Origin: Rubrivivax sp.
GTDB lineage: Bacteria; Pseudomonadota; Gammaproteobacteria; Burkholderiales; Burkholderiaceae_C
Assembly: GCA_020852865.1 (NCBI GenBank)
Contig: JADYZZ010000088.1
Coordinates: 1-52,203 of the forward strand
Direction of reading: 5' to 3'
DNA: 52,203 nt
Shown here: piece after piece, positions 42,582 to 52,203 of the stretch
Layout: each line of letters opens with the position of its first letter
How positions within the stretch are numbered: position 1 is the first letter of the stretch
Notes under the pieces: generated by a model
The model's database searches: none
What the model was told of the DNA's origin: nothing
Seen by the model: the letters and a program-made list of their open reading frames with translations, nothing else
Position numbers and translations under genes: made by a program

Positions 42582-43256
42582 ATGAACCTCTCGATCCAGC
42601 GCGTGAAGCGTCCGCTGGCGCTCGGCGAACAGGTCTACCACGCGCTGCGCACGCTGCTCAGGAGCGGCCAGATCGCGCTCGGCCAGCCGCTGCAGGAAGT
42701 GCAGCTCGCCGAGCATCTGGGCGTCTCGCGCACACCGGTGCGCCAGGCGATGACGCGGCTGGCCAGCGAGGGCCTGCTCGCCTCGGCGGGCCGCGGCTTC
42801 GTCGTGCCGCGCCTGACGCTGCGCGACGTCGACGACATCTACGAAGTGCGCTTCCTGATCGAGCCGGCCGCGATGCGCGATGTCGCCGCGCTCACCGTCG
42901 ATCGCGCCGCGCGTGCCCCGCTCGACGCCGCGCTGGCCGCCGCCGCCGCGGCGCACAAGGCCGGCGACGCGCCGGCCTTCGCCGAGGCGCACCAGCGCTT
43001 CCGCGCGGCCTGGCTGGCCCTCGTGCCCAACCGCCGGCTGGTGCGCGTGATCGAGCAGTACGCAGATCACCTGCAGCAGATCCGCACGCTGACGCTGGGC
43101 AAGCCGCGCGTGCGCGCCATCGTGCTCAAGGGCTACCGCAGCGTGGCCGCCGCGCTGGCCGAAGGCGACGGCGAGCGCGCCGCCGCGGCCATGAGCGCCA
43201 CGCTGGCCGAGGCCAAGCGCGCCTTCATCGACGCCATGGGCCTGGCGGCCAGCTGA
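42582..43256 (+). CDS. GntR-family transcriptional regulator with FCD domain
   Basis: A 224-residue repressor or activator. Winged helix-turn-helix at residues 15-75: GEQVYHALRTLLRSGQIALG, LAEHLGVSRTPVRQAMTRLA and GRGFVVPRL. The FCD ligand domain follows (VRFLIEPAAMRDVAAL, FAEAHQRFRAAWLAL, with His residues for metal-assisted acid binding). First gene of the catabolic operon and divergent from dctPQM, so it probably senses the imported acid or a CoA intermediate and controls both units. Confidence 0.92.
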   Translation: MNLSIQRVKRPLALGEQVYHALRTLLRSGQIALGQPLQEVQLAEHLGVSRTPVRQAMTRLASEGLLASAGRGFVVPRLTLRDVDDIYEVRFLIEPAAMRDVAALTVDRAARAPLDAALAAAAAAHKAGDAPAFAEAHQRFRAAWLALVPNRRLVRVIEQYADHLQQIRTLTLGKPRVRAIVLKGYRSVAAALAEGDGERAAAAMSATLAEAKRAFIDAMGLAAS

Positions 43257-43272
43257 GCCCGGAGAGCCGCGC

Positions 43273-44478
43273 ATGCCCTACCAGGCCGAGATCCCCTACG
43301 GCGCCTACTGGAGCACGCCGTTCGCGCGCTGGCAGGGCAGCTTCGCGCACCTACACGCCGTCGAGTTCGCCGCCCACGTGGCGCGGCGCGAGCTGGCGCG
43401 GCGCCGCATCGACGCGCGCCAGTTCGACTACGGCGTGCTCGGCATCTCGGTGCCGCAAAAGCATGCGTTCTACGGTCTGCCCTGGCTGGCCGGGCTCGTC
43501 GGCGCGCCGCAGATCGGCGGCCCGACCCTGATGCAGGCCTGCGCCACCGGCGTGCGCACGCTGCTGGCCGCGGCACAGGAAGTCGAGCTCGGGCTGGCCA
43601 GCATGGCCCTGGTCGTCGCCTGCGATCGCGTCTCCAACGGGCCGCACCTGTACTACCCGAATCCGCGCGGCCCGGGCGGCACCGGTGCGGCCGAAGACTG
43701 GGTGATGGACAACTTCGGCTGCGATCCGCTGGGGCCCCACTCGATGCTGCAGACGGCCGAGAACGTGGCGCGCAAGCACGGCTTCACGACCGCCGAGCAG
43801 CACGATGTCGTGCTGCTGCGCGAGCAGCAGTACGCCCAGGCGCTGGCCGCCGATTCGGCCTTCCTGCGCCGCTACATGACACTGCCCTTCGAGGTGCCGG
43901 CGCCCGGCCTGCGCAAGACGGCTGGCACGCTGGCCGGCGACGAGGGCGTCTCGCAGTCCACGCCCGAGGGTCTGGCGCGGCTGCAGCCGGTGCAGGCCGG
44001 CGGCAGCGTCACCTACGGCGCGCAGACGCACCCGGCCGACGGCAACGCCGGCCTCGTGGTGTGCACACGCGAGCGCGCGCGCGAGCTCGCCGCCGACGCG
44101 CGCATCGCGGTGCGGCTGCACGGCTTCGGGCTGGCGCGCTCGCCGCTGGGCTACATGCCCGAATCCACCGTGCCGGCCGCCGCGCGCGCGCTGGCGCAGG
44201 CCGGCCGCGGGCTGGCGCAGATCGACGCCGTCAAGACGCACAACCCGTTCGCCGTCAACGACCTGTATTTCGCGCGCCAGACCGGCGTCGCGCTCGAGGC
44301 GATGAACCACTACGGCTGCTCGCTCGTGTGGGGACACCCGCAGGCGCCGATGGGCACGCGCTCGATCATCGAGCTGATCGAGGAGCTGGCGCTGCGCGGC
44401 GGCGGCTGGGGTCTGTTCACCGGCTGCGCCGCCGGCGACACCGCGATGGCGGTGGTGCTCGAAGTGAGCGACGTCTAG
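43273..44478 (+). CDS. Thiolase-family protein (SCP2-thiolase-like)
   Basis: A 401-residue thiolase-fold enzyme. Nucleophile Cys90 lies in LMQACATGVRTLL. The C-terminal active-site parts are modified: VKTHNPFAVND replaces the usual NEAF, NHYGCSLVWGHPQAPMGTR holds His355 of GHP, and TGCAAGDTAMAVV holds Cys385. It probably cleaves or forms a 3-oxoacyl-CoA with an unusual side chain. Starts 16 bp after gntR behind GGAGAG and is followed 10 bp later by an acyl-CoA ligase. Confidence 0.88.
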   Translation: MPYQAEIPYGAYWSTPFARWQGSFAHLHAVEFAAHVARRELARRRIDARQFDYGVLGISVPQKHAFYGLPWLAGLVGAPQIGGPTLMQACATGVRTLLAAAQEVELGLASMALVVACDRVSNGPHLYYPNPRGPGGTGAAEDWVMDNFGCDPLGPHSMLQTAENVARKHGFTTAEQHDVVLLREQQYAQALAADSAFLRRYMTLPFEVPAPGLRKTAGTLAGDEGVSQSTPEGLARLQPVQAGGSVTYGAQTHPADGNAGLVVCTRERARELAADARIAVRLHGFGLARSPLGYMPESTVPAAARALAQAGRGLAQIDAVKTHNPFAVNDLYFARQTGVALEAMNHYGCSLVWGHPQAPMGTRSIIELIEELALRGGGWGLFTGCAAGDTAMAVVLEVSDV

Positions 44479-44488
44479 GCACGGCGCG

Positions 44489-46024
<1,536 letters not shown>

Positions 46025-46078
46025 GAGCAAGGCGTCGCGGCGGCGGCAGCGACGGCCGGACGACGAGGAGCGCAGGCG

Positions 46079-48205
46079 ATGGCCCTGAAGATCGGAATCG
46101 ACGTCGGCGGCACCTTCACCGACTTCGTCGTGGTGCGCGACGGCGCGCCGCCGGCGATCCACAAGACGCTGTCGACGCCCGCCGACCCGTCCATCGCCGT
46201 CGTCGAGGGCCTGGCCCAGATCGCGGCGGCCCAGCAGCCGCCGCAGTCGCTCGAGGCCTTCGCCGCCGCGATCGACACCCTGGTGCACGGCACCACCGTC
46301 ACCACCAACGCCACGCTCACGCACACCGGCGCGCGCTGCGGCCTGCTCACCACCGAGGGCGTGCGCGACGCGCTCGAAATGCGCCGCGGCATCCGCGAGG
46401 AGCAGTACAACAACCGCTACACCAACGTCCGGCCGCTCGTGCCGCGCCGCCGGCGCGTCGGCATCCGCGGCCGGCTCGACCGCAACGGTGCCGAGATCGA
46501 GCCGCTCGACCTCGCGGGCGTGCAGCATGCCCTGGCGCAGTTCCGCGCCGACGACGTGGCGGCGGTGGCGGTCTGCTTCATGAACTCGTTCGCCAACCCG
46601 GCGCACGAGCAGGCCGCGGCCGCGCTCGTGCGGCGCGAGCTGCCGCAGGCCTATCTGTCGGTGTCGACCGAGGTGCTGCCTTCGATCCGCTTCTACGAGC
46701 GCGTCAGCACGACGGTGCTCAACGCCTACGTCGGCCCCCGGCTCAACCACTACCTCGACCAGCTCGTCGGCCGGCTGGCCGAGGTCGGTTTCGGCGGGCT
46801 GCTGCTCATCATGCAGTCCAACGGCGGCGTGATCACGCCGCAGCTGGCGCGCGAGCGCGCCGCGCTCACGCTGCTCTCGGGCCCGGCCGGCGGCCCCGGC
46901 GCGGGCCTGTTCTACGTGCGCCCGCACGGGCAGGAGCGCTGCATCACCACCGACATGGGCGGCACCAGCTTCGAGGCCTCGGTGGCGCTGCGCACGCCGA
47001 TGGTGAAGAACGACGGCGCGATCGCGCGCCACAAGATCGCCCTGCCGATGCTCGACATCCACACCATCGGCGCCGGCGGCGGCTCGATCGGCTGGCTCGA
47101 CGAGGGCGGCATGCTGCGCATGGGTCCGCAAAGCGCCGGCGCCGACCCGGGCCCGGCCTGCTACGGCAAGGGCGGGCGCCTGCCCACCACGACCGACGCC
47201 AACGTCGTGCTCGGCTACCTCGATCCGGAGTACTTCGCCGGCGGCCGGATGCGCCTGGACGCCGCCGCCGCGCGGCAGGCGATCGACGAGCACATCGCCC
47301 GGCCGATGGCGCTGTCGATCGAGGACGCCGCCGCCGGCATGTACCGCGTGGCCTGCCACAACATGGCCCAGGGCGTGCGCGAAGTGACGATCAAGCGCGG
47401 CTTCGACCCGCGCGAGTTCCCCTACATCCCGGCCGGCGGCGCCGGGCCGATCCACTCCTGCCTGATCTGCAGCGAGCTCGAGATCCCGCTGCAGATCGTG
47501 CCGCGCGAGGCCTCGGTGCTGTGCGCCTTCGGCATGCTGATGAGCGAGCTCAGGCACGACTTCGTGCGCACCTTCGTCGCGCGCCTGGAAGGCGTCGACT
47601 GGGCGCGCCTTGCCGCCCTCGTCGACGCGATGCGGCGCGAGGGCGAGCGCCAGCTCGCCGACGAGCGCATCGAGCCGGCGCGCCGCCGTTTCGAGCTGCG
47701 TCTGGACTGCCGCTACATCAAGCAGTACCACGAGGTGTCGCTGCCGGTGGCGCCGGAGCTGATCGCGCGCCGCGACACGGCCGGCATCGCCGCCGCCTTC
47801 CACGCCGAGCACAACCGCCTGTTCGGCTACGCCCTGGCGCAGGAAGGCACGCCGATCGAGATCATCAACCTGCGGCTGCAGGCGGTGGGCGCCACCGACC
47901 GCCCGCAGTACCGCAGCGAGGCCTGGGCGGGCGCCGACGCGGCCGCGGCACTCAAGGGCCGGCGCCGCGTCTACCTGCCCGAGGCGCAGCGTTTCGACGC
48001 GGTGCCGGTGTACGACGGCCACCGCCTGCGCCACGGCAATCGCGTCGACGGGCCTGCGCTCGTCGAACAGGAGACGACCGCCATCCTCGTGAGCGGCGCC
48101 TTCGACTGCGTGCTCGACGCGCTCGGCTCGTTCGTGCTGTTCGCCAAGGGGCGCGAGGACCTTGTCGCCGCCTGCCTGCGCCAGCCCCGGGAGAACCGCG
48201 CATGA
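46079..48205 (+). CDS. Hydantoinase/oxoprolinase/carboxylase subunit A (HyuA-like)
   Basis: A 708-residue ASKHA-fold ATPase subunit related to N-methylhydantoinase A, 5-oxoprolinase, caprolactamase and the beta subunit of acetone and acetophenone carboxylases. Phosphate motifs: KIGIDVGGTFTDFVVV, HGTTVTTNATL, LLSGPAGGPGAG, TDMGGTSFEASV (canonical is DMGGTSTDV) and IGAGGGSIGWLDEGG. In this family ATP hydrolysis drives amide cleavage or ketone phosphorylation. GAGGAGCG precedes the ATG. The stop overlaps the hyuB start (ATGA), so the subunits are made together. Confidence 0.92.
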   Translation: MALKIGIDVGGTFTDFVVVRDGAPPAIHKTLSTPADPSIAVVEGLAQIAAAQQPPQSLEAFAAAIDTLVHGTTVTTNATLTHTGARCGLLTTEGVRDALEMRRGIREEQYNNRYTNVRPLVPRRRRVGIRGRLDRNGAEIEPLDLAGVQHALAQFRADDVAAVAVCFMNSFANPAHEQAAAALVRRELPQAYLSVSTEVLPSIRFYERVSTTVLNAYVGPRLNHYLDQLVGRLAEVGFGGLLLIMQSNGGVITPQLARERAALTLLSGPAGGPGAGLFYVRPHGQERCITTDMGGTSFEASVALRTPMVKNDGAIARHKIALPMLDIHTIGAGGGSIGWLDEGGMLRMGPQSAGADPGPACYGKGGRLPTTTDANVVLGYLDPEYFAGGRMRLDAAAARQAIDEHIARPMALSIEDAAAGMYRVACHNMAQGVREVTIKRGFDPREFPYIPAGGAGPIHSCLICSELEIPLQIVPREASVLCAFGMLMSELRHDFVRTFVARLEGVDWARLAALVDAMRREGERQLADERIEPARRRFELRLDCRYIKQYHEVSLPVAPELIARRDTAGIAAAFHAEHNRLFGYALAQEGTPIEIINLRLQAVGATDRPQYRSEAWAGADAAAALKGRRRVYLPEAQRFDAVPVYDGHRLRHGNRVDGPALVEQETTAILVSGAFDCVLDALGSFVLFAKGREDLVAACLRQPRENRA

Positions 48206-49908
48206 CGACGAAGATCGATCCCATCTTGCTCTCGGTGTACGCGCGCAGCTTCAAGTCCATCACCGACGAGATGAGCATCTCGATGGAGAAGACGACGCGC
48301 TCGCCGATCCTGTGCGAGGCCAAGGACTACGTCACGGGCCTGTACGACGCCGACGGGCGCATGCTCGAGCAGACCGAGAACCTGCCGATCCTGGCCTTCT
48401 CGCTGGCGCCGGTGTGCAAGCACATCCGGCAGTACTTCGGCGACGAGATCTACCGGGGCGACGTGATCTTCCACAACGACGTCTTCAGCCTGGGCAACCA
48501 GAACAACGACGTCGCCGTCTTCAAGCCCGTGTTCCACGGCGAGCAGCTGGTGGCGTGGACCGCCGTCAAGGGCCACCAGGCCGACATCGGCGGCAACGTG
48601 CGCGGCGGCTACAACCCCAACGCGGTGGAGGTGTGGCAGGAGGCGCTGCGCATCCCCGCCGTCAAGGTCTACGAGCGGGGCAAGCTGCGCAAGGACGTGT
48701 GGAACCTGATCTTCGCCAACATCCGCCTGGACATCGTGCAGCACGACATGAAGGCCGAGATCGGCGCCTGCACGGTGGGCGAGCGGCGCCTGCTCGAGCT
48801 CGTCGACAAGTACGGCCTGGCCAGCTTCGAGGCACACAAGCAGGCCCTTTTCGACGCCACGCGGCGCATGATGGAAGCCGAGATCGCCAAGATCCCGAAC
48901 GGCCGCTACGCGGGCGAGGGCTATGTCTACTACGACGGGCGCAATGCCGGCAGCAAGTACACGATCCGCGTCGACATCGAAGTGCAGGAGCGCTCGATCA
49001 AGTTCGACTACTCGCGCACCGACGCGCAGACCAACGGCTTCGTCAACGGCACCTACACCTCGAGCGCCTCGGCCACGATCCTCACGCTGCTGCAGATGGT
49101 CAACCCCGACATCCCGCACAACGAGGGCATGGTGCAGCCGATCGAGATCGTCATCCCCGAGGGCACCATCCTCAACGCCGCCTATCCGAAGGCCACGACC
49201 TTCGGCAACCACCTGTGCCCGCCCAACGCCGACGCCATCCAGCGCGCGCTCGCCCCGGTGCTGCCCGAGCGCGTGACGGCGGGCTGGAACAACCTGCTGT
49301 GCTCGCTCACCACCGGTACCGACCCGCAGAGCAACGAGCCCTACGTCGACATCGGCTTCATGGGCCTCAAGGGCGGTTCGGGCGCGCTGCAGGGCACCGA
49401 CGGCTACGACCACATCGGCATGATCGACGCCTCGGGCGGCGTGCTCGACCAGGACTACGAGATGTTCGAGCAGCAGACGCCGCATCGGCTGATCCGCCAC
49501 GAGCTGCTTACCGATTCGGCCGGCGCCGGCCAGTGGCGCGGCGGCCTGGGCGTGGAGACGATCTTCGAGATCGGCTCGGACGACACCCAGCTCGTGACCT
49601 TCGGCGACGGCGACTTCGAGGGGGCGTTCGGCCTCTTCGGCGGCGGCGATGCCGGGCTCAACTTCATCCGCCTGCGCTGCCCAGACGGCACCGAACTGGT
49701 GCCCAAGAACAAGGACCTGCTCACGGGCATCCCGAAGGGCACCGTGTACCACCAGGTGGCCGCGGGCGGCGGCGGCTGGGGCGACCCGAAGCGGCGCGAC
49801 CGCCGTGTACTCGCCGAGGAGGTGCGCAGCGGCGTCATCTCGCCCGAGGCGGCGCGCGCGCTCTACGGCTGGGTGCCGCCCGCGGGCGATGCCGAAGGCG
49901 GGTGCTGA
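48202..49908 (+). CDS. Hydantoinase/oxoprolinase/carboxylase subunit B (HyuB-like)
   Basis: A 568-residue partner of the preceding HyuA, close in length to hydantoinase/caprolactamase B subunits and shorter than acetone carboxylase alpha. N-terminal SITDEMSISMEKTTRSPILC, then CEAKDYVTGLYD (Asp42). The metal-site region reads NDVFSLGNQNNDVAVFKP and VKGHQADIGG: Asp103 and His125 are kept, but the first His of the usual H-x-x-D is Gln100. The C-terminal QWRGGLGVETIFEI and GGGGWGDPKRRD are family hallmarks. Whether it hydrolyses or carboxylates cannot be decided; no gamma subunit is nearby. Confidence 0.92.
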   Translation: MTTKIDPILLSVYARSFKSITDEMSISMEKTTRSPILCEAKDYVTGLYDADGRMLEQTENLPILAFSLAPVCKHIRQYFGDEIYRGDVIFHNDVFSLGNQNNDVAVFKPVFHGEQLVAWTAVKGHQADIGGNVRGGYNPNAVEVWQEALRIPAVKVYERGKLRKDVWNLIFANIRLDIVQHDMKAEIGACTVGERRLLELVDKYGLASFEAHKQALFDATRRMMEAEIAKIPNGRYAGEGYVYYDGRNAGSKYTIRVDIEVQERSIKFDYSRTDAQTNGFVNGTYTSSASATILTLLQMVNPDIPHNEGMVQPIEIVIPEGTILNAAYPKATTFGNHLCPPNADAIQRALAPVLPERVTAGWNNLLCSLTTGTDPQSNEPYVDIGFMGLKGGSGALQGTDGYDHIGMIDASGGVLDQDYEMFEQQTPHRLIRHELLTDSAGAGQWRGGLGVETIFEIGSDDTQLVTFGDGDFEGAFGLFGGGDAGLNFIRLRCPDGTELVPKNKDLLTGIPKGTVYHQVAAGGGGWGDPKRRDRRVLAEEVRSGVISPEAARALYGWVPPAGDAEGGC

Positions 49909-49918
49909 GGACGACCCC

Positions 49919-51052
49919 GTGGACTTCGATCTCACGCCCGAGCAGCGCGCCGTGCGCGACACCTTCGCGCGCTTTGCCGACGAGCGCATCGCGCCGCAGG
50001 CCGCGGCCATCGACGAGGCGCACGCCTTCCCGCGCGCGCTGTTCGACGAGCTGGCCGCGCTCGGCCTGTTCGGCATGCGCTATCCGGAGGAACTGGGCGG
50101 CACCGGCCTGGGCCTCGTCGAGTTCTGCCTGGCGCTGGCCGAGGTGGCGCGCGGCTCGATGTCGCTGGCCGGCGCCGCGGCGATGCAGTCGCTGATGGGC
50201 ACCAAGTTCCTGCACATGCTGGGCAACGCCGACATCGTCGAACGCCTTTTCAGGCCGGCGCTCGAGGGCCGCAAGATCGGCGCCATCTGCATGACCGAGC
50301 CCGATGCCGGCTCCGATCTGGGCGGCATCGCCACCAGCGCGCACAAGGTCGCCGGCGGCTATGTGCTGAACGGCCGCAAGACCTGGATCACCTCGGCGCC
50401 GGTGGCCGACTTCTTCACCGTGTTCGCGCGCGCCGGGGCGGACAAGCTGCTCACGATCTTCCTCGTCGAGCGCTCGTTCCCGGGCCTCGTCGTCGGCCGC
50501 GCCATCCACAAGATGGGCGTGTGGGCGCTGCCGACCTCGGAAGTCGCCTTCAGCGAGTGCTTCGTGCCCGACTCGGACCGCCTGTCGCGCGAGGAGGGTG
50601 ACGGCGAAGGCCATCTGCGCAAGACGCTGGCCGAGATCCGCATCATCACCGGGGCGATGGCGCTGGGCGTGGCGCGCGCCGCGCTCGCCGAGGCCACGCG
50701 CTACGCCGGCGAGCGCCGCCAGTTCGGCAAGCCGATCAACCGCTACCAGGCGATCCAGTTCAAGCTCGCCGAGATGGCCACCGCGCTCGAGGCGGCGACG
50801 CAGCTCGTGCATTACGCCGCCTGGCTGCACGACCGCGGCCGGCCGCATCACAAGGAGGCGGCGATGTGCAAGCTCAATGCCGCCGAGGCCGCGGCCGCGA
50901 TCTGCGACCAGGCTGCGCGCGTGCTGGCCTCCTACGGCTACGCGATGGAGTACCCGGTGCAGCGCTACCTGCGCGACGTGCGCTTCACGCTGATCGGCGG
51001 GGGCACGAGCGAGATCCTGAAGCTCGTCATCGCCAAGGAGCTCGCGGCATGA
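49919..51052 (+). CDS. Acyl-CoA dehydrogenase family protein
   Basis: A 377-residue flavoprotein of the ACAD fold: VDFDLTPEQRAVRDTFARFA, ICMTEPDAGSDLGG (FAD/substrate contact), TWITSAPVADFF, YAGERRQFGKPINRYQ and EYPVQRYLRD. The usual catalytic Glu of the YEGT loop is Gly361 (IGGGTSEIL), and the alternative isovaleryl-type position is Ile240, with Glu239 beside it. It may use Glu239 or not be a simple dehydrogenase. GTG at 49919 with GAGGAC upstream is chosen; an in-frame ATG at 49889 overlaps hyuB. Eleven bp after hyuB. Confidence 0.92.
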   Translation: MDFDLTPEQRAVRDTFARFADERIAPQAAAIDEAHAFPRALFDELAALGLFGMRYPEELGGTGLGLVEFCLALAEVARGSMSLAGAAAMQSLMGTKFLHMLGNADIVERLFRPALEGRKIGAICMTEPDAGSDLGGIATSAHKVAGGYVLNGRKTWITSAPVADFFTVFARAGADKLLTIFLVERSFPGLVVGRAIHKMGVWALPTSEVAFSECFVPDSDRLSREEGDGEGHLRKTLAEIRIITGAMALGVARAALAEATRYAGERRQFGKPINRYQAIQFKLAEMATALEAATQLVHYAAWLHDRGRPHHKEAAMCKLNAAEAAAAICDQAARVLASYGYAMEYPVQRYLRDVRFTLIGGGTSEILKLVIAKELAA

Positions 51053-51110
51053 CCGCGCCGCGGCACCTTCGGCCCGCCGTGCGCGCGCACGCGACGCCGA
51101 GGAACGTCCG

Positions 51111-51509
51111 GTGAACGCGCGCCGCCCGATCCGCGTGCTCGTGGCCAAGCCCGGCCTCGACGGCCACGACCAGGGTGCCAAGGTGGTCGTGCACGCGCTG
51201 CGCGACGCCGGGTTCGAGGTCATCTACACCGGCCTCAGGCAGACGCCCGAGGCCATCACGCGCATCGCGCTGCAGGAGGACGTCGACGTGATCGCGCTGT
51301 CGAGCATGGTCGGCGCGCATCTGCCCTTCGGCGCGCGCCTCGCGCCGCTGCTGCGCGAGGCCGGACTCGACGACAAGCTGTGGATCATCGGCGGCAACCT
51401 GCCGGCGCAGGACCACGAGGCGCTGCGCGCGCTCGGCTTCCGGGGCATCTTCCCCACCAGCTCGCGGCTCGACGCGATCTGCGACTTCATCCGGGAGAAC
51501 GCGCCATGA
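51111..51509 (+). CDS. B12-binding small subunit of an acyl-CoA mutase
   Basis: A 132-residue cobalamin-binding domain as a separate polypeptide. KPGLDGHDQGAK has the DxHxxG motif (Asp17, His19, Gly22), with His19 the predicted lower cobalt ligand. SSMVGAHL and IIGGNLPAQD are the SxL and GG motifs. It starts at GTG behind GAGGAAC. A free B12 subunit of this size is typical of isobutyryl-CoA and 2-hydroxyisobutyryl-CoA mutases rather than the one-chain methylmalonyl-CoA mutase. Coupled by ATGA to the large subunit. Confidence 0.93.
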   Translation: MNARRPIRVLVAKPGLDGHDQGAKVVVHALRDAGFEVIYTGLRQTPEAITRIALQEDVDVIALSSMVGAHLPFGARLAPLLREAGLDDKLWIIGGNLPAQDHEALRALGFRGIFPTSSRLDAICDFIRENAP

Positions 51510-52203
51510 CACGCGACAGCGCGGCTGCGCTGCCCCCGCGCCTGAACGAATCGGGCCTGGCCATCGAGCCGCTGTACACCGCCGAGCAGCTCGAGGCCAG
51601 CGGCGGCCTGGCGCAGCTCGGCCGCCCCGGCGAATACCCGTTCACGCGCGGCATCCACCCGCTGATGTACCGCAAGCAGCCGTGGACGATGCGCCAGTAC
51701 ACGGGCTTCGGCAACGCCGCCGACACCAACGCGCGCTTCAAGTACCTGATCGCCAACGGCCAGACCGGCCTCAACGTCGCCTTCGACCTGCCCACGCAAT
51801 GCGGCCTCGACTCCGACGACGCGCAGGCCGAAGGCGAAGTCGGCCGCGTCGGCATGGCGGTCGACACGCTGCGCGACTTCGAGATCGCCTTCGACGGCAT
51901 CGACCTCGACCGCATCACCGTCTCGCTCACGATCAACGGCGCCGCGGCGATCCTGATCGCGATGTACCTGGCGCTGGCGGCCCGGCGCGGCTACGACGTG
52001 ACGCGGCTGCGCGGCACCGCGCAGAACGACATCCTGAAGGAGTACATCGGCCGCGGCACCTGGATCTTCCCGGTGCAGCCGTCGATCCGGCTGGTGGGCG
52101 ACACGATCGAGTACTGCGCGCGCCACGCGCCCAAGTACAGCCCGGTGTCGGTGTGCGGCTACCACATCCGCGAGTCGGGCGCGACGCCGACGCAGGAGAT
52201 GGC
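51506..52203 (+). CDS. Acyl-CoA mutase large subunit (N-terminal part)
   Basis: Substrate-binding TIM-barrel subunit of a B12-dependent carbon-skeleton mutase; 232 residues are present before the window ends. PGEYPFTRGIHPLMY, WTMRQYTGFGNAADTN, GLNVAFDLPTQCGLDSDD and NGAAAILIAMYLAL are family segments. Aligned by eye with methylmalonyl-CoA mutase, Tyr65 matches Tyr89, Arg183 matches the carboxylate-binding Arg207 and His220 matches His244. So the specificity residues look methylmalonyl/ethylmalonyl-like while the split architecture is isobutyryl-like. A substrate with a free carboxylate is inferred. Confidence 0.93.
   Translation, partial: MTRDSAAALPPRLNESGLAIEPLYTAEQLEASGGLAQLGRPGEYPFTRGIHPLMYRKQPWTMRQYTGFGNAADTNARFKYLIANGQTGLNVAFDLPTQCGLDSDDAQAEGEVGRVGMAVDTLRDFEIAFDGIDLDRITVSLTINGAAAILIAMYLALAARRGYDVTRLRGTAQNDILKEYIGRGTWIFPVQPSIRLVGDTIEYCARHAPKYSPVSVCGYHIRESGATPTQEM

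Noticed and set aside
48202..49908. Firm assignment of HyuAB as acetone carboxylase
   Set aside because: HyuB is short, its first metal-binding His is Gln and no gamma subunit gene is present. Hydantoinase, lactamase or a new carboxylase remain equally possible.

Overview
The window is very GC-rich, with codon third positions almost always G or C. It carries gene orders typical of Betaproteobacteria: ccoI-ccoS-ccoN, and exbB-exbD-lpxK-Trm112-kdsB-adk followed by a 3-hydroxyacyl-CoA dehydrogenase-like SDR. I infer a Burkholderiales chromosome, most likely of the Rubrivivax/Leptothrix/Aquincola type. No rRNA, tRNA, CRISPR array, transposase or phage gene was recognised.

Layout. 0-6 kb: cbb3 oxidase genes (ccoN partial, ccoS, ccoI), a secreted DUF192 protein, sodB and xseA. 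6-10.9 kb: a plus-strand housekeeping block with ExbB/ExbD, lipid A and KDO genes (lpxK, kdsB), adk and an SDR. 10.9-20.6 kb: an accessory region bracketed by two VapBC-type toxin-antitoxin pairs. It holds two small uncharacterised proteins, two large TonB-dependent receptors, and a truncated copy of an ABC ATPase gene that makes a 315-bp direct repeat with the intact gene 1.3 kb away. 20.8-27.7 kb: a minus-strand oligopeptide-type ABC importer (lipoprotein, two permeases, fused double ATPase). 27.7-28 kb: a 269-bp highly self-complementary intergenic element. 28-29.5 kb: ldcA and tadA. 29.7-36.1 kb: a sugar operon (6-phosphogluconate dehydrogenase, zwf, pgl, ROK glucokinase, cytosolic GH15 glucoamylase) that would turn internal alpha-glucan into glucose 6-phosphate and oxidise it. 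36.2-39.2 kb: an atypical SDR, a DUF4010/MgtC membrane protein, a DUF2945 protein and a DUF488 protein.

39.2 kb to the end: the most distinctive part. A TRAP transporter (dctPQM) is divergent from a GntR/FCD regulator, which starts a tightly packed plus-strand operon: thiolase-like enzyme, acyl-CoA ligase, hydantoinase/carboxylase-like HyuA and HyuB, acyl-CoA dehydrogenase, and a split B12-dependent acyl-CoA mutase (small subunit, then a large subunit cut by the window edge). The layout suggests inducible uptake of a carboxylic acid, ATP-dependent carboxylation or ring opening, CoA activation, thiolysis and carbon-skeleton rearrangement. The substrate is unknown. Several catalytic positions deviate from family norms (HyuB metal site, acyl-CoA dehydrogenase base, thiolase motifs), so the pathway may be new.

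Regulation visible in sequence: 4-bp translational-coupling overlaps throughout, strong hairpins between convergent genes, and a TGTATACA palindrome between dctP and the GntR gene.
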